From positions 1,541,501 through 1,605,500 of the forward strand of contig NZ_CP032346.1 of NCBI RefSeq assembly GCF_005222205.1: a DNA stretch of 64,000 nucleotides, read 5' to 3'. This stretch comes from Azospirillum brasilense. GTDB lineage: Bacteria; Pseudomonadota; Alphaproteobacteria; Azospirillales; Azospirillaceae. The position numbers and the translations under genes are program-made. How positions within the stretch are numbered: position 1 is the first letter of the stretch; each line of letters opens with the position of its first letter. The notes under the pieces were generated by a model, which saw only the letters and a list, made by a program, of their open reading frames with translations, was not told the DNA's origin and ran no database searches. Below, in pieces: positions 8,020 to 17,145 of this stretch.

Positions 8020-9663
8020 CTAGAGGGCCGGAACCCGGACGGCGCCCCTTTTGACCGCGTACATCGCCTGATCGGCGTGGACGATGAGCTGCTGGGCATC
8101 CCGCCCGTCCTTTGGGTAGACCGCAACGCCGATCGACAGGGCGAGCGGCAGCCGCAGCCCGTCGATCAGGATGGGGGCCTCCAGCGCCGCCCGGCACTTG
8201 TCGGCCACCGTCTCCGCCCCGGCGGGAGTCACCTCCACTTCCAGGATGACGGCGAACTCGTCGCCGCCGATGCGGGCGATCAGGTCGGACTTGCGCAGCA
8301 GGCCGGACAGACGGCGCGCCACCTCGCGCAGCACCTCGTCGCCCCGGCTGTGGCCGTGGGTGTCGTTGATCGGCTTGAAGCCGTCGAGGTCGATGTAGAG
8401 CAGGGCGAACGGGGTGCCGCCGCGCTCGGCCCGGTCGATGGCCTGCTGCAGCCGGTTGTGGAACATGGTGCGGTTGGGCAGGCCGGTCAGCGCGTCGTGA
8501 TGGGCCATGTGGGCCATGCGCGCCTCGCTCGCCCGCAGGGCGGCCTCCTGCTCCCGCAGCTTGCCCAGCAGGTAATTGAAACCCTGCGCCAGTTCCCCGA
8601 CCTCGTCCATGCGCCGGACCGGCAGGGGCGACAGTTCGACGTGCCCGTCGGCCATCTGGTGCATCCGCCGCGCCGCTTCGGTCAGCGGGCGGAAGAAGCG
8701 GCGCATCCCGAAGAACAGAACGATCGCGGCGAAGGCGGCGATCATCAGGCTGTTCGTGGCGATGAAGGTCTGGAGGTCGCGCACCCCCTCGAAGGCCTCC
8801 GCGGTGGGCAGCCGGGCGACCAGGAACCAGCCCGCCGTCGGGACGGAGGCGATGGCGGACAACTCCTCCACCCCCGCCGCATTGACGGTGATCCCGGTGC
8901 CGCGGTAGCCGGCCATGGCCCGGTCGTGCAGCGGATTCACCCCTTCCGGCGGGGTGGCGGTCAGGATCATGCCGTGATCGCTGGCCGACACGAACAGCCT
9001 GTCGCGGGGGGAGACCAGGAGAAACCCACCGCTGCGCCCGATGCGGTTTCCCTGGACCAGGTTGAGGAAGCCGGGCGACGAGAGGGCCGTGGCACCGGCC
9101 AGGACCGCGATCGGGGTTCCGGCGGGACCGGTGACCGCCATCGCCATCACCACCATCGGCTCCCCGTCGATGGAGGAGCGGGCGGGACGCCCGATCACCG
9201 GTTCGCGGGATTCCAGCGCCGCCCGGAACCAGTCGCGATCCGAGACGTCGAAATCCGGCGACCGACGCCATTCCGGATAATCGGCGATGGCCCCCCGGCC
9301 GTCCAGCCGGACGACCATCAGCCCGCGTGAGAACAGGGGCGCGATCTCCTGATGCCGTTTCAGCCAGTCCCGCAGGACCATGGGATCGTCGAGCGCCGCC
9401 GATGGGAGGCTTCCGGCGGCGCGGCGCAGGAGATCGAGCCGCGCCTTGATCTTCTCGTCGATGTCGTGGGCGACGTAGGACGCCGTCGATTGCTGCTGGG
9501 ACGAGGTAAGGTTGTTGATCTTGCCCTCCAAGAAGGAAGACAGGACCCAGATGCGCGCACAGGCACCGACGAAGACCAGAATTAGTCCAAACAGCATAAG
9601 ACGGATGATGACGCTGCGGCATTGCCGTCGCAGTCCATCGGTCGCGGCGATGAGCATCTGCAA
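8020..9663 (-). CDS. Membrane diguanylate cyclase (Cache-HAMP-GGDEF)
   Basis: A 547-residue protein predicted to make cyclic-di-GMP from two GTP. Transmembrane helix 1 is about residues 18-40 (IIRLMLFGLILVFVGAC). A periplasmic double-Cache-like sensor spans about 45-300 (with DVSDRDWFRAAL). Transmembrane helix 2 is near 310-325, then a HAMP and a coiled linker, and the GGDEF domain follows from about residue 385. The active-site motif is intact (GGDEF, 466-470), with DALTGLPNR at its start. No EAL domain is present. The TAG stop lies inside the CTAG duplicated by the IS element, and the C-terminus RGAVRVPAL reads the same with or without the insertion. Confidence 0.93.
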   Translation of the reverse strand: MQMLIAATDGLRRQCRSVIIRLMLFGLILVFVGACARIWVLSSFLEGKINNLTSSQQQSTASYVAHDIDEKIKARLDLLRRAAGSLPSAALDDPMVLRDWLKRHQEIAPLFSRGLMVVRLDGRGAIADYPEWRRSPDFDVSDRDWFRAALESREPVIGRPARSSIDGEPMVVMAMAVTGPAGTPIAVLAGATALSSPGFLNLVQGNRIGRSGGFLLVSPRDRLFVSASDHGMILTATPPEGVNPLHDRAMAGYRGTGITVNAAGVEELSAIASVPTAGWFLVARLPTAEAFEGVRDLQTFIATNSLMIAAFAAIVLFFGMRRFFRPLTEAARRMHQMADGHVELSPLPVRRMDEVGELAQGFNYLLGKLREQEAALRASEARMAHMAHHDALTGLPNRTMFHNRLQQAIDRAERGGTPFALLYIDLDGFKPINDTHGHSRGDEVLREVARRLSGLLRKSDLIARIGGDEFAVILEVEVTPAGAETVADKCRAALEAPILIDGLRLPLALSIGVAVYPKDGRDAQQLIVHADQAMYAVKRGAVRVPAL

Positions 9664-9969
9664 GCTCTACTCCTCCAAGAAACCGTCTTTTTATTTCCCA
9701 GATGGCTAGGCTTTCTGCCCACCGCCGGCCAAAGATAAACGATGCCACGCCTGTCCGGAAGACGGAAAGGGCCCGAAATTCTCGACAAATGCACCGGAAC
9801 TGATTGAAAAAACGAAATATTTCCACCGCTGAGCGAAGAGGGCCCATGGTGTCTCGCGTCTTTTCCGCGTTGGTGATAACAAAGCCCATGGCGCGACGAT
9901 GCGCCGGGCCGGTGTCCGGCCTCCCGCCACCCCGCCCTTCATGGTCCCTGTCCGATCCGGAGCGCCGAG
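9664..9969. other. Divergent intergenic region, no gene seen
   Basis: This stretch separates the GGDEF gene (leftward) from the glycosyltransferase pair (rightward). Its first 180 bp are less GC-rich than the surroundings, with A/T runs around 9800-9825, so promoters for both sides are likely here. I see no convincing small frame, RNA gene or repeat. Confidence 0.5.
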
Positions 9970-11538
9970 ATGCCGAACGACTCCAGCCGAGCCTCCGATC
10001 TTCTGCCCTCGGTTGCGGCGCGCCTGTGCGGCTCCGCTGGAACGGGGGAGGAGCTGAAGGCCATCGCCGATGTCTGCGAGGAGGCGCGGGCCGCGGGGTT
10101 GGGCGCCGATGCGGCGCTGATGGCCGCGCTGGAAACCGCCGCCGCGGGCGCCGACCCGATCCTGCGGGAATCCGCGCTGGCCCACATCTCGGGCGATCTG
10201 CGGCGCTTCGCCCGCATCCTGGACATGGTCGAGCATGTGCTGGACCTGGCGCCGCTGGACGGCATCAACCAGATCTACTGGTCGATGCAGCGGCAGATCT
10301 TCCTGGCGCGCATGGACGCCGCGACCATGCCCGGCTTCTTCACCGCCCGGCTCTTCCCCTTCTATGAACGCTTTCTGGGCGAGGTGGCGCGGCGCCTGGA
10401 CCTCCACCCGGCTCCACGGCCCGCCGGGGCGCCGGCCAACGGACGGGTGGTGATGGTCACCAACCAGCTCCTGTCGGCCTATCATCAGCCGTCCCGCGAC
10501 CTGCTGCGGCAGGCGGCCCTTCTGCAGGGGGGCGCCGGGCGGGAGGTGCTGATCCTCAACACCAACATGATGCCGGACCGCTACCACAGCCCGTTCGTCC
10601 CGCCCTTCGCCGCGGCCATCGAGGCGCAGTTGGACGGCGAGCAGCTCATCGCCTTCGAGGAGCAGCGCTTCCGCCTGATCTCCTCGGTCGAGCCGGGCCT
10701 GACGGCGGGCAAGCTCAAGGGTTTCCTGGCGGCGGTCGAGGCGTTCGACCCGGACGTGGTGATCGGCTTCGGCGGTTCCGTGCTGCTGGCCGACCTGCTG
10801 GGGGCGGTGCGGCCGCTGCTGTGCATCCCGACGACCACCGGCACGCCGGTCACCCTGGCGGACATCGCGCTGGACTTCGGCGGCACCACCCCGCCGCCGG
10901 AAGGGGGACGCTTCGCCCGGGCGTGGCGGCCGTTCCGCCTGTGCCTGTCGCTGCGTCCGGACGACGGCGCGTCTCCCGCCGCCCGCGCGGATTTCGGCCT
11001 TCCCGAGGACGCCTTTCCCTGCGTGGTGATCGGCAACCGTCTGGACGCCGAGGTGGGGGCGGGGTTCCTCGCCCTTCTGGAGCGGCTTCTCGACGCGATC
11101 CCGCGCGCCGTCGTGCTCTTTGCCGGGGACGCCGGGACGTTGCCCGGACGGCTCGCCGCGTCCCGCCACGCCGGACGGCTGCGCAGCCTGGGCTGGGTGG
11201 AGCGGATGGACGGGTTGCTGGGGCTGTGCGGCCTCTGCCTGAACCCGCGCCGCACCGGCGGCGGGGCGAGCGCGGCGCAGGCGCTGGCCGCGGGCGTGCC
11301 GATCCTGTCCTTTCCCGGCGGTGACGTGGCGAGCGTCGCCGGGCCGGATTTCCTGGTGACGGACGAGGAGGCCTTCATCGCGCGGGCGGTGGCGCTGGCG
11401 GATTGTCCGGAGCGGCTGGAGCAGACCCGCGCCGCCGCCCGCGCGCGCTTCGCGGCGGTCCAGGGGGAGGGCGGGGACGCCGCCCGTCTCGCCGCGCTGC
11501 TGGACGAGGCGGTCGCCCTGCACCGGCAGAGGGCGTGA
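9970..11538 (+). CDS. GT-B-type glycosyltransferase, large
   Basis: A 522-residue cytoplasmic protein. The first 150 residues are helical. A Rossmann-like half begins at VVMVTNQLLSAYHQPSRDLL, and the C-terminal half holds a donor-site-like pattern, LNPRRTGGGASAAQALAAGVPIL. The helical front and two Rossmann halves resemble HMW1C/GT41-like enzymes, but I cannot fix the family. A second glycosyltransferase-like gene begins 8 bp after its stop, so the two are probably co-translated and modify the same glycan or protein. Donor and acceptor are unknown. Confidence 0.75.
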   Translation: MPNDSSRASDLLPSVAARLCGSAGTGEELKAIADVCEEARAAGLGADAALMAALETAAAGADPILRESALAHISGDLRRFARILDMVEHVLDLAPLDGINQIYWSMQRQIFLARMDAATMPGFFTARLFPFYERFLGEVARRLDLHPAPRPAGAPANGRVVMVTNQLLSAYHQPSRDLLRQAALLQGGAGREVLILNTNMMPDRYHSPFVPPFAAAIEAQLDGEQLIAFEEQRFRLISSVEPGLTAGKLKGFLAAVEAFDPDVVIGFGGSVLLADLLGAVRPLLCIPTTTGTPVTLADIALDFGGTTPPPEGGRFARAWRPFRLCLSLRPDDGASPAARADFGLPEDAFPCVVIGNRLDAEVGAGFLALLERLLDAIPRAVVLFAGDAGTLPGRLAASRHAGRLRSLGWVERMDGLLGLCGLCLNPRRTGGGASAAQALAAGVPILSFPGGDVASVAGPDFLVTDEEAFIARAVALADCPERLEQTRAAARARFAAVQGEGGDAARLAALLDEAVALHRQRA

Positions 11539-11546
11539 GGACGGCG

Positions 11547-12824
11547 ATGCGCGTGCTTCTCTGCGGGCAGGGAACCTCGGAAATCCTCTGGTCCATCCAC
11601 GCCGCCCTGATCGCGCTGGGGCACGAATCGGTGCTGGCGCTTCCCGACATCTCGCGGGAGGTGATCGACCGGCCCATCGACGCCATCCTCGCGCTGAACC
11701 TGTTCGAGATCCCGCGCGACACGGTGGAGATGCTGACCACCTATGTGGCGTCCTTCGGCACGCGTCCGGCGCTGGTCCACATCTGCCTGAAGCACCCGTT
11801 GGAGGAGATCGGCGCCGCCACCCCCGCCGCGGTGGCGGAGGCGGATCGATGGATGGAACGCTGGAACGTCCGGATGTGGTGCATGTGCCCCAGCGTGGCG
11901 GAGCAGTGCGGGCGGCTGGGCCTGACGCGGGTGTTCCACGCCCCGCTGGGGGTGCATCCCTGGATCTGCGCCCTGCGGGATGGCGACGGCACGCTGCATC
12001 TCTACAAGCGCTGGATGTCCCAGGGCGATCCCGGTCTGGTCCGCCATCCCTACCGCGCCATGACGGGGGAGGCGGGGGACCGGGACGAGACGCCGCTGGT
12101 CGCCGGGCGCTTCGTCTATCTCGGCCAGGGCTGCCCGCCGGCGGAGCCTGGCGATCCCGCGGTCCGGCGCGCCGCCGAGGCCGTCGCCGAGGCGATGCGC
12201 GCCCGGCCGGCGCTGCACCGGACGGCGGCGATGGACCTGTGCGGTCTGGCCGGGCCGTCCGCCGATCCCGCCTGGACGCTGGCGTTCAACCGGGCCTTCG
12301 CCGCGGTCTTCGCGGTGGAGAACCGCCGGCGTTTCGCCACCGCCCTGCGCGACGCCTTCGGGGATGATTTCGCCCTGTGGGGGGACGGCTGGGACCGGTA
12401 CGGCATCGCGGCGCACCCGGTCTCCCCGCAGCCGCGGGCCCTCTATCACGAGGCCGCGGCCTGCCTGGATTTCGGAAGCCTCGCCTACGACACGGCCATC
12501 TTCCCGCGCACCCTGGAGATCATGAAGCGCGACGGCCTGCTGGTGAGCTGGCGGCACGCCGACAGCGGCCAGCTGTTCGGCCCCGTCGAGGCGGACCTGA
12601 CCTTCGGCGACGGCGAGGAGGCCGTGAAGCGGCTGGCGTCGCTGCGGGACGATCCGGACCGCCGGGCGCGGCTGCGGGCCGCCCATCGGGATTGGGTGTT
12701 CGACCGGCTGTCGCTGGAGCGCATCCTTTCCGCCGTGCTGGCCGCCGTGCTGGCTGGCGTGCTGGCCGACGGATGTCCGGCCCCTTCCCATACACCCCCT
12801 CAGGCCACCGATACCTCCGTATAG
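11547..12824 (+). CDS. Glycosyltransferase-like protein, partner of upstream gene
   Basis: A 425-residue protein starting MRVLLCGQGTSEILWSIHAA, a GT-B-like N-terminal strand-loop. A C-terminal segment (FPRTLEIMKRDGLLVSWRHA, then a helical end) recalls CgeB-like or family-1 glycosyltransferases. The middle part has several conserved-looking Trp and Cys residues (WNVRMWCMCPS). The match is weaker than for its neighbour and a different sugar-modifying function cannot be excluded. Its last codons overlap an inverted repeat that may serve as operator for the next gene. Confidence 0.65.
   Translation: MRVLLCGQGTSEILWSIHAALIALGHESVLALPDISREVIDRPIDAILALNLFEIPRDTVEMLTTYVASFGTRPALVHICLKHPLEEIGAATPAAVAEADRWMERWNVRMWCMCPSVAEQCGRLGLTRVFHAPLGVHPWICALRDGDGTLHLYKRWMSQGDPGLVRHPYRAMTGEAGDRDETPLVAGRFVYLGQGCPPAEPGDPAVRRAAEAVAEAMRARPALHRTAAMDLCGLAGPSADPAWTLAFNRAFAAVFAVENRRRFATALRDAFGDDFALWGDGWDRYGIAAHPVSPQPRALYHEAAACLDFGSLAYDTAIFPRTLEIMKRDGLLVSWRHADSGQLFGPVEADLTFGDGEEAVKRLASLRDDPDRRARLRAAHRDWVFDRLSLERILSAVLAAVLAGVLADGCPAPSHTPPQATDTSV
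12811..12824. promoter_or_regulatory. Candidate response-regulator site, copy 1
   Basis: ATACCTCCGTATAG contains the inverted repeat ATAC-N4-GTAT and overlaps the stop of the glycosyltransferase gene, 127 bp before the alpha/beta hydrolase start. The same layout, with 11 of 14 bases identical, occurs at 16179-16192 between the sensor kinase and ycaC-like genes. This suggests that the FixJ-type regulator encoded between them binds both sites. Confidence 0.45.
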
Positions 12825-12951
12825 TGTTCAGGCCGGCCCGCCTCCGGCACAGTTGTGGCGAAGAGGAGGTTCCGCGACGCCCATGGAAAGGCCGATGTCG
12901 GCCTTCCCCCCGCGCCGCGGCTCTTTCGCGCGTCCAAAAATGGAGGGGGTT

Positions 12952-13776
12952 TTGAGCACGATCGCGACCAAGGACGGCACCCGCATCTTCTACAAGGACT
13001 GGGGCAGCGGACAGCCGCTGGTCTTCTCGCATGGATGGCCGCTCAGCGCCGACGCCTGGGACGGGCAGATGCTGTTCTTCGGCCAGCAGGGCTACCGGGT
13101 CATCGCCCACGACCGGCGCAGCCACGGCCGGTCCGACCAGACCTGGACCGGCAACCACATGGACCAGTACGCCGACGACCTGGCCGAACTGCTCGACGCG
13201 CTGGACGTGCGCGACGCGGTGATGATCGGCCATTCCACCGGCGGCGGCGAGGTCGCCCGCTACATCGGGCGCCACGGCACCGGGCGGGTCGCCAAGGCCG
13301 TTCTGGTCGGGGCGGTGCCGCCGATCATGCTGAAGACGGCGGCCAACCCCGGCGGCCTGCCGATGGAGGTCTTCGACGGCATCCGCAAGGGCACCTACGA
13401 CGACCGGTCGCAGTTCTTCCTGGACCTCAGCATGCCCTTCTACGGCTTCAACCGCGACGGCGCCAAGGTGTCGGAGGGGCTGCGGCAGTCCTTCTGGCTT
13501 CAGGGCATGATGGCCGGGATCAAGGGCGCCTACGACTGCATCCAGCAGTTCTCGGAAACCGACTTCACCGAGGACCTGAAGAAAATGGCCGTCCCGACGC
13601 TGCTCATCCACGGCGACGACGACCAGATCGTGCCCATCGACGCGGCCGCCCGCCGCGCCGTGGAGATCGCGCCGCAGGCGACGCTGACGGTCTACGAGGG
13701 GGCGCCGCACGGCCTGACGGCCACCCACCAGGACCGCTTCAACGCCGACGTGCTGGCCTTCATCAAGGGGGCGTAA
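12952..13776 (+). CDS. Alpha/beta hydrolase (non-haem chloroperoxidase-like)
   Basis: A 274-residue alpha/beta-fold hydrolase of the chloroperoxidase/arylesterase group. It has the oxyanion segment SHGWPLSADAW, a nucleophile elbow GHSTGGGE with the catalytic Ser, an Asp in HGDDDQIVP and a His in GAPHGLTA. Family members hydrolyse esters or perform perhydrolysis. I chose the TTG at 12952 because GGAGGGGG lies just upstream and it gives MSTIATKDGTRIFYKDWGSG, the usual family start. In-frame ATGs upstream only add low-complexity residues. Co-regulation with the YcaC cluster is suggested by a shared motif. Confidence 0.88.
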   Translation: MSTIATKDGTRIFYKDWGSGQPLVFSHGWPLSADAWDGQMLFFGQQGYRVIAHDRRSHGRSDQTWTGNHMDQYADDLAELLDALDVRDAVMIGHSTGGGEVARYIGRHGTGRVAKAVLVGAVPPIMLKTAANPGGLPMEVFDGIRKGTYDDRSQFFLDLSMPFYGFNRDGAKVSEGLRQSFWLQGMMAGIKGAYDCIQQFSETDFTEDLKKMAVPTLLIHGDDDQIVPIDAAARRAVEIAPQATLTVYEGAPHGLTATHQDRFNADVLAFIKGA

Positions 13777-13788
13777 GCGGGGGGCCGG

Positions 13789-14445
13789 TCAGGCATCGCC
13801 GGCGAGGGTCACCTTGTCGGCGATGCGCACCAGATCGGGCAGGGACCGCGCCTGCATCTTGCGCATCACGTTGGCGCGGTGGACCTTCACGGTGATCTCG
13901 CTGAGCTGCAGCTCGGCGGCGATCTGCTTGTTGAGCTGGCCGGCGGCGACGAGCCGCATCACCTCCCGCTCGCGCGGGGTCAGGCTGCGGAACCGCTCGC
14001 GCAGGTCGTACAGCGCGTCCAGGGCGCGCCGGCGGTCGCGGTCGCGCTCGATGCCGGTGTGGACGGCGTCGATCAGGTCCTGGTCGCGGAAGGGCTTGGC
14101 CAGGAACTCGACGGCGCCGGCCTTCATCGCCGTCACCGACATGGGAATGTCGCCGTGGCCGGTGATGAAGACGACCGGCAGGTGGATGTCCGTCCCGTTC
14201 AGCTCGCGCTGGAACTCCAGGCCGCTCTGGCCGGGCAGCCGGACGTCCAGCACGAGGCAGCCCGGCGCGTCGGGCAGGCGTTGCTGCAGGAACTCCTGCG
14301 CCGAGGCGAAGGGCAGGGCGGTCAGCCCGACGGAGCGCAGCAGGCTGACCAGCGAGTCCCGGATCGACGGGTCGTCGTCGATGATGGCGACGAAGGGCGC
14401 GTCCACGGCCGTGGCGGAGCGGTCGGAGGCGGGCCGGTCGCTCAT
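13789..14445 (-). CDS. FixJ/NarL-type response regulator
   Basis: A 218-residue transcription factor. The receiver domain (residues about 17-130) has the acidic pocket IIDDDPS, phospho-acceptor Asp67 in LVLDVRLPG, Thr in FITGHGD and Lys117 in AKPF. A LuxR-type helix-turn-helix follows (about 150-212) with LTPREREVMRLVAAGQLNKQ and the recognition helix SEITVKVHRANVMRKM. The sensor kinase gene upstream overlaps it by 4 bp (ATGA), so they form a cognate pair. Flanking metabolic genes carry a shared inverted repeat and are the probable targets. Confidence 0.94.
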   Translation of the reverse strand: MSDRPASDRSATAVDAPFVAIIDDDPSIRDSLVSLLRSVGLTALPFASAQEFLQQRLPDAPGCLVLDVRLPGQSGLEFQRELNGTDIHLPVVFITGHGDIPMSVTAMKAGAVEFLAKPFRDQDLIDAVHTGIERDRDRRRALDALYDLRERFRSLTPREREVMRLVAAGQLNKQIAAELQLSEITVKVHRANVMRKMQARSLPDLVRIADKVTLAGDA

Positions 14446-16070
14446 CGCGTCCGCTCCAGCGCCGCCCCGCCCTCCGACCGCTCCGGCTCGTCGTCAACGG
14501 GCAGGGTGAAGCGGAAGACGGCGCCGTGGGGCTGGTTGGCGGCCGCCCACAGCCGGCCGCCATGGGCCTCGATGATCGACTGGCAAATGGTCAGCCCCAT
14601 GCCGATCCCATGCTCCTTGGTGGTGAAGAAAGGCTCGAACAGCCGCTCCTCCTGGGACGCCTGCAGGCCGGTGCCGGTGTCCTCCACCGACACGACGACG
14701 TCCGTGAGCCCGCGGCGGCGCGAGCGGATGCTCAGAACGCGCGGGCGGTCGGCGACCACGCTCATCGCATCGTCGGCGTTGGCGATCAGGTTCAGCAGGA
14801 CCTGTTCGAGCTGCACCGTGCTGCCGTTGACCGGCGGCAGGCGCTGCTGAAGGTCGGTGCGCACGGCGATGCGGTTCAGGCGCCGCTCGCCCTCCGTGCG
14901 GTCCAGCGCGCTGCGGATCACGCCGTTGATGTCCAGCCGGCGGCGCTGGGGCGGCGCCTTGCGGAAGGAATCCCGGATGCAGGCGATCACCCGCGCGGCG
15001 CGGTGCCCGTCTTCGGAAATCCGCTTCAGCGCGGCCCGCACCTCCACCAGGTCGGGCGACGGGCGGTCCAGCCAGCGCAGCCCGGCGCCCGCGTTGGTGA
15101 CCATGCTCGCCAGCGGCTGGTTGACCTCGTGCGCGATGGAGGCGGAGAGCGCTTCCAGGCTGGCCAGCCGCGCGTCGCGCACCCGCCGCTCCGCCGCCAC
15201 CGAGCGGACCAGCCGCCCGTAGAGAGTCGTCATCTCGGCCAGCAGGACCAGCAGGACGACGCTGGAGGCGGCGAGCCCGAACAGCCGTCCCGACCACCAG
15301 CCGGCGCTGAAGCGCCCGCCGCTGATGAAGCTCAGCAGGCAGGTCTCGATGGCCCAGGCGGCCAGCACGACCATCAGCCAGAGGTCGAGGACCGAGAGGC
15401 GTTGCCGCCACAGGACGGCCAGCGCCGCGGCGCAGAGCGCCAGCGCCGTCACCGGCACGACCCGCCACAGCGGCGTTTCCCGCATGGTGTCGACCATCAG
15501 CCGCGGCAGCAGGGCGTCGTCGGCCAGCGCGAGGGCGGTGAGGCCCCCGGCCAGCGCCGTCGCCAGCGCCATGCCGCCGGCGATTGCGGGCAGGACCGGG
15601 CGGTGCGCCTCGCGCGGGCCGGCCTCCATGACCTTGAGCAGCGCGTAGGCCAGGATGAACAGCGGCAGCCCGAGGCGGCGCCCTGCGGCGACGATGGCCG
15701 TGCTCTGCAGGCCGGCGCCGAGCAGCCCGGTCGGCGCGAAGACGCCGGGGAAGGTCAGCGCCCAGGGAACGATCAGCAGCGCCGTGACCAGATAGCCGGC
15801 GGCCAGCGCCAGCAGGGCCGGCGAGCGTTGCGTGGCGTAGAGAGCGAAGAGCAGGACGGCGGTCATCAGCTCGGTCAGCAGCACCGCGGTGGCGTAGGCG
15901 GGCAGCAGGACCGCCGTCCCGTCCAGCGTCAGGCGGGCGAAGGGCGCCGCGATGGCCAGAGCGACCAGCAGCCCGGCCACCGTGCCGACGGCCAGCCGCG
16001 TCTGACCGGCCCGCGGGGGCAGGGTCGCCAGAAGAAACCGTTGGTCTCCGGGGTCATCGCTCGTGCGCAT
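14442..16070 (-). CDS. MASE4-type sensor histidine kinase
   Basis: A 542-residue membrane kinase. The N-terminal half has about eight hydrophobic helices resembling the MASE4 integral sensor (for example FARLTLDGTAVLLPAYATAV). The H-box SIAHEVNQPLASM places the phosphorylated His at residue 314. The catalytic ATPase domain shows N-box LNLIANADDAM and a G-box with GIGMGLTICQSIIEAHGG. HEVNQPL-type H-boxes are typical of kinases paired with FixJ-type regulators, as here (4-bp overlap). The frame is open further upstream, but the ATG at 16070 (MRTSDDPGDQ) avoids running through the divergent promoter. Confidence 0.92.
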   Translation of the reverse strand: MRTSDDPGDQRFLLATLPPRAGQTRLAVGTVAGLLVALAIAAPFARLTLDGTAVLLPAYATAVLLTELMTAVLLFALYATQRSPALLALAAGYLVTALLIVPWALTFPGVFAPTGLLGAGLQSTAIVAAGRRLGLPLFILAYALLKVMEAGPREAHRPVLPAIAGGMALATALAGGLTALALADDALLPRLMVDTMRETPLWRVVPVTALALCAAALAVLWRQRLSVLDLWLMVVLAAWAIETCLLSFISGGRFSAGWWSGRLFGLAASSVVLLVLLAEMTTLYGRLVRSVAAERRVRDARLASLEALSASIAHEVNQPLASMVTNAGAGLRWLDRPSPDLVEVRAALKRISEDGHRAARVIACIRDSFRKAPPQRRRLDINGVIRSALDRTEGERRLNRIAVRTDLQQRLPPVNGSTVQLEQVLLNLIANADDAMSVVADRPRVLSIRSRRRGLTDVVVSVEDTGTGLQASQEERLFEPFFTTKEHGIGMGLTICQSIIEAHGGRLWAAANQPHGAVFRFTLPVDDEPERSEGGAALERTR

Positions 16071-16177
16071 CACCGTCGCTCGCCCGCCCGTCCGGTCACG
16101 TCCGCCCTCAACCCTCAAGCCTCGAACCCTGTCCTTTATCCTGTCCGGCACCGGCGGCGAGCGGCGCCTTGGCCTGA

Positions 16178-16192
16178 TATACCAAGGTATAG
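16178..16192. promoter_or_regulatory. Candidate response-regulator site, copy 2
   Basis: TATACC-AA-GGTATA (16178-16191) is a 6-bp-arm inverted repeat between the divergent sensor kinase and ycaC-like genes, 157 bp from the latter. The 14-bp string ATACCAAGGTATAG shares 11 positions with the site at 12811. The arms fit a dimeric FixJ-type regulator. Confidence 0.5.
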
Positions 16193-16347
16193 GGCCCGCA
16201 AACGCAAGTTCAATGTCGCCGTCCTCCGTCCCTGACCGATGCTTCGACACACCGCCGGGCCACAGACATCGTCACGTGTTTCGCCACGGCCATCGCCACA
16301 CGGCCATCGCCATTGGCACCGGCGCCAAAAACAACGGGGATAGAGAC

Positions 16348-17019
16348 ATGACCATCACCGCCACCGCGACTCCTGGCAAACTGCTTGTTTCGCCGAAGGA
16401 CCACGCGCTGATCATGATCGATCATCAGTCGCAGATGGCCTTCGCGACCCATTCGATCGACGCCACGACGCTGCGCACCAACACCGCGCTGGTCGCCCAC
16501 GCCGCCGCCGGCTTCGGCGTTTCGACCATCCTGACCACGGTTGCGGAAAAGAGCTTCTCCGGCCCGATCTTCTCCGAGATCACCGAGGCCTTCCCGGGGG
16601 CGGAGGTCACCGACCGCACCTCCATGAACACCTGGGAGGACGCCAACGTCATCAAGCGGGTCAACGGCCTGGGCAAGACCCGGCTGGTCTTCTGCGGCCT
16701 GTGGACCTCGGTCTGCATCGTCGGCCCGACCCTGTCGGCGCTCGACCAGGGCTTCGAGGTCTACGTCATCGCCGACGCCTGCGGCGACGTCTCGGTCGAG
16801 GCGCACCAGCGCGCCATGGACCGCATGGTTCAGGCCGGCGTCCGCCCGATGACCTCGCTCCAGTACATGCTGGAGCTGCAGCGCGACTGGGCGCGCACCG
16901 AGACCTACGAGATGACCACCGGCATCGCCAAGAAGTACGGCGGCGCCTATGGCCTGGGCATCATCTACGCCAAGACGATGTTCGGCGCGTCGGAAGGCGG
17001 CCACAGCGCCGCCGCCTGA
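16348..17019 (+). CDS. YcaC-like isochorismatase-superfamily hydrolase
   Basis: A 223-residue cysteine hydrolase. The expected triad is visible: Asp in LIMIDHQSQMAF, Lys in TTVAEKSFSGP and Cys in GLWTSVCIVGPTLSA. YcaC-family enzymes have poorly known substrates and often appear in stress or xenobiotic gene sets. The start at 16348 follows GGGGATAGAGAC. The 60 bp before it contain short direct repeats (CGGCCATCGCCA twice). It heads a same-strand run with XapX, amidohydrolase, DoxX, MFS and an outer-membrane channel. Confidence 0.9.
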   Translation: MTITATATPGKLLVSPKDHALIMIDHQSQMAFATHSIDATTLRTNTALVAHAAAGFGVSTILTTVAEKSFSGPIFSEITEAFPGAEVTDRTSMNTWEDANVIKRVNGLGKTRLVFCGLWTSVCIVGPTLSALDQGFEVYVIADACGDVSVEAHQRAMDRMVQAGVRPMTSLQYMLELQRDWARTETYEMTTGIAKKYGGAYGLGIIYAKTMFGASEGGHSAAA

Positions 17020-17145
17020 TTGCGGCGCTGAGCCGCAGCGCTCAGCTTGCGGCGCGCGATGCCCCGCGCCGCGGCGGACCGGTCCCGACCCTCCCCGGGG
17101 CCGGTCCGCCTTTTCCCGCCCATCCGGACGAAGAACAGGCACGCC

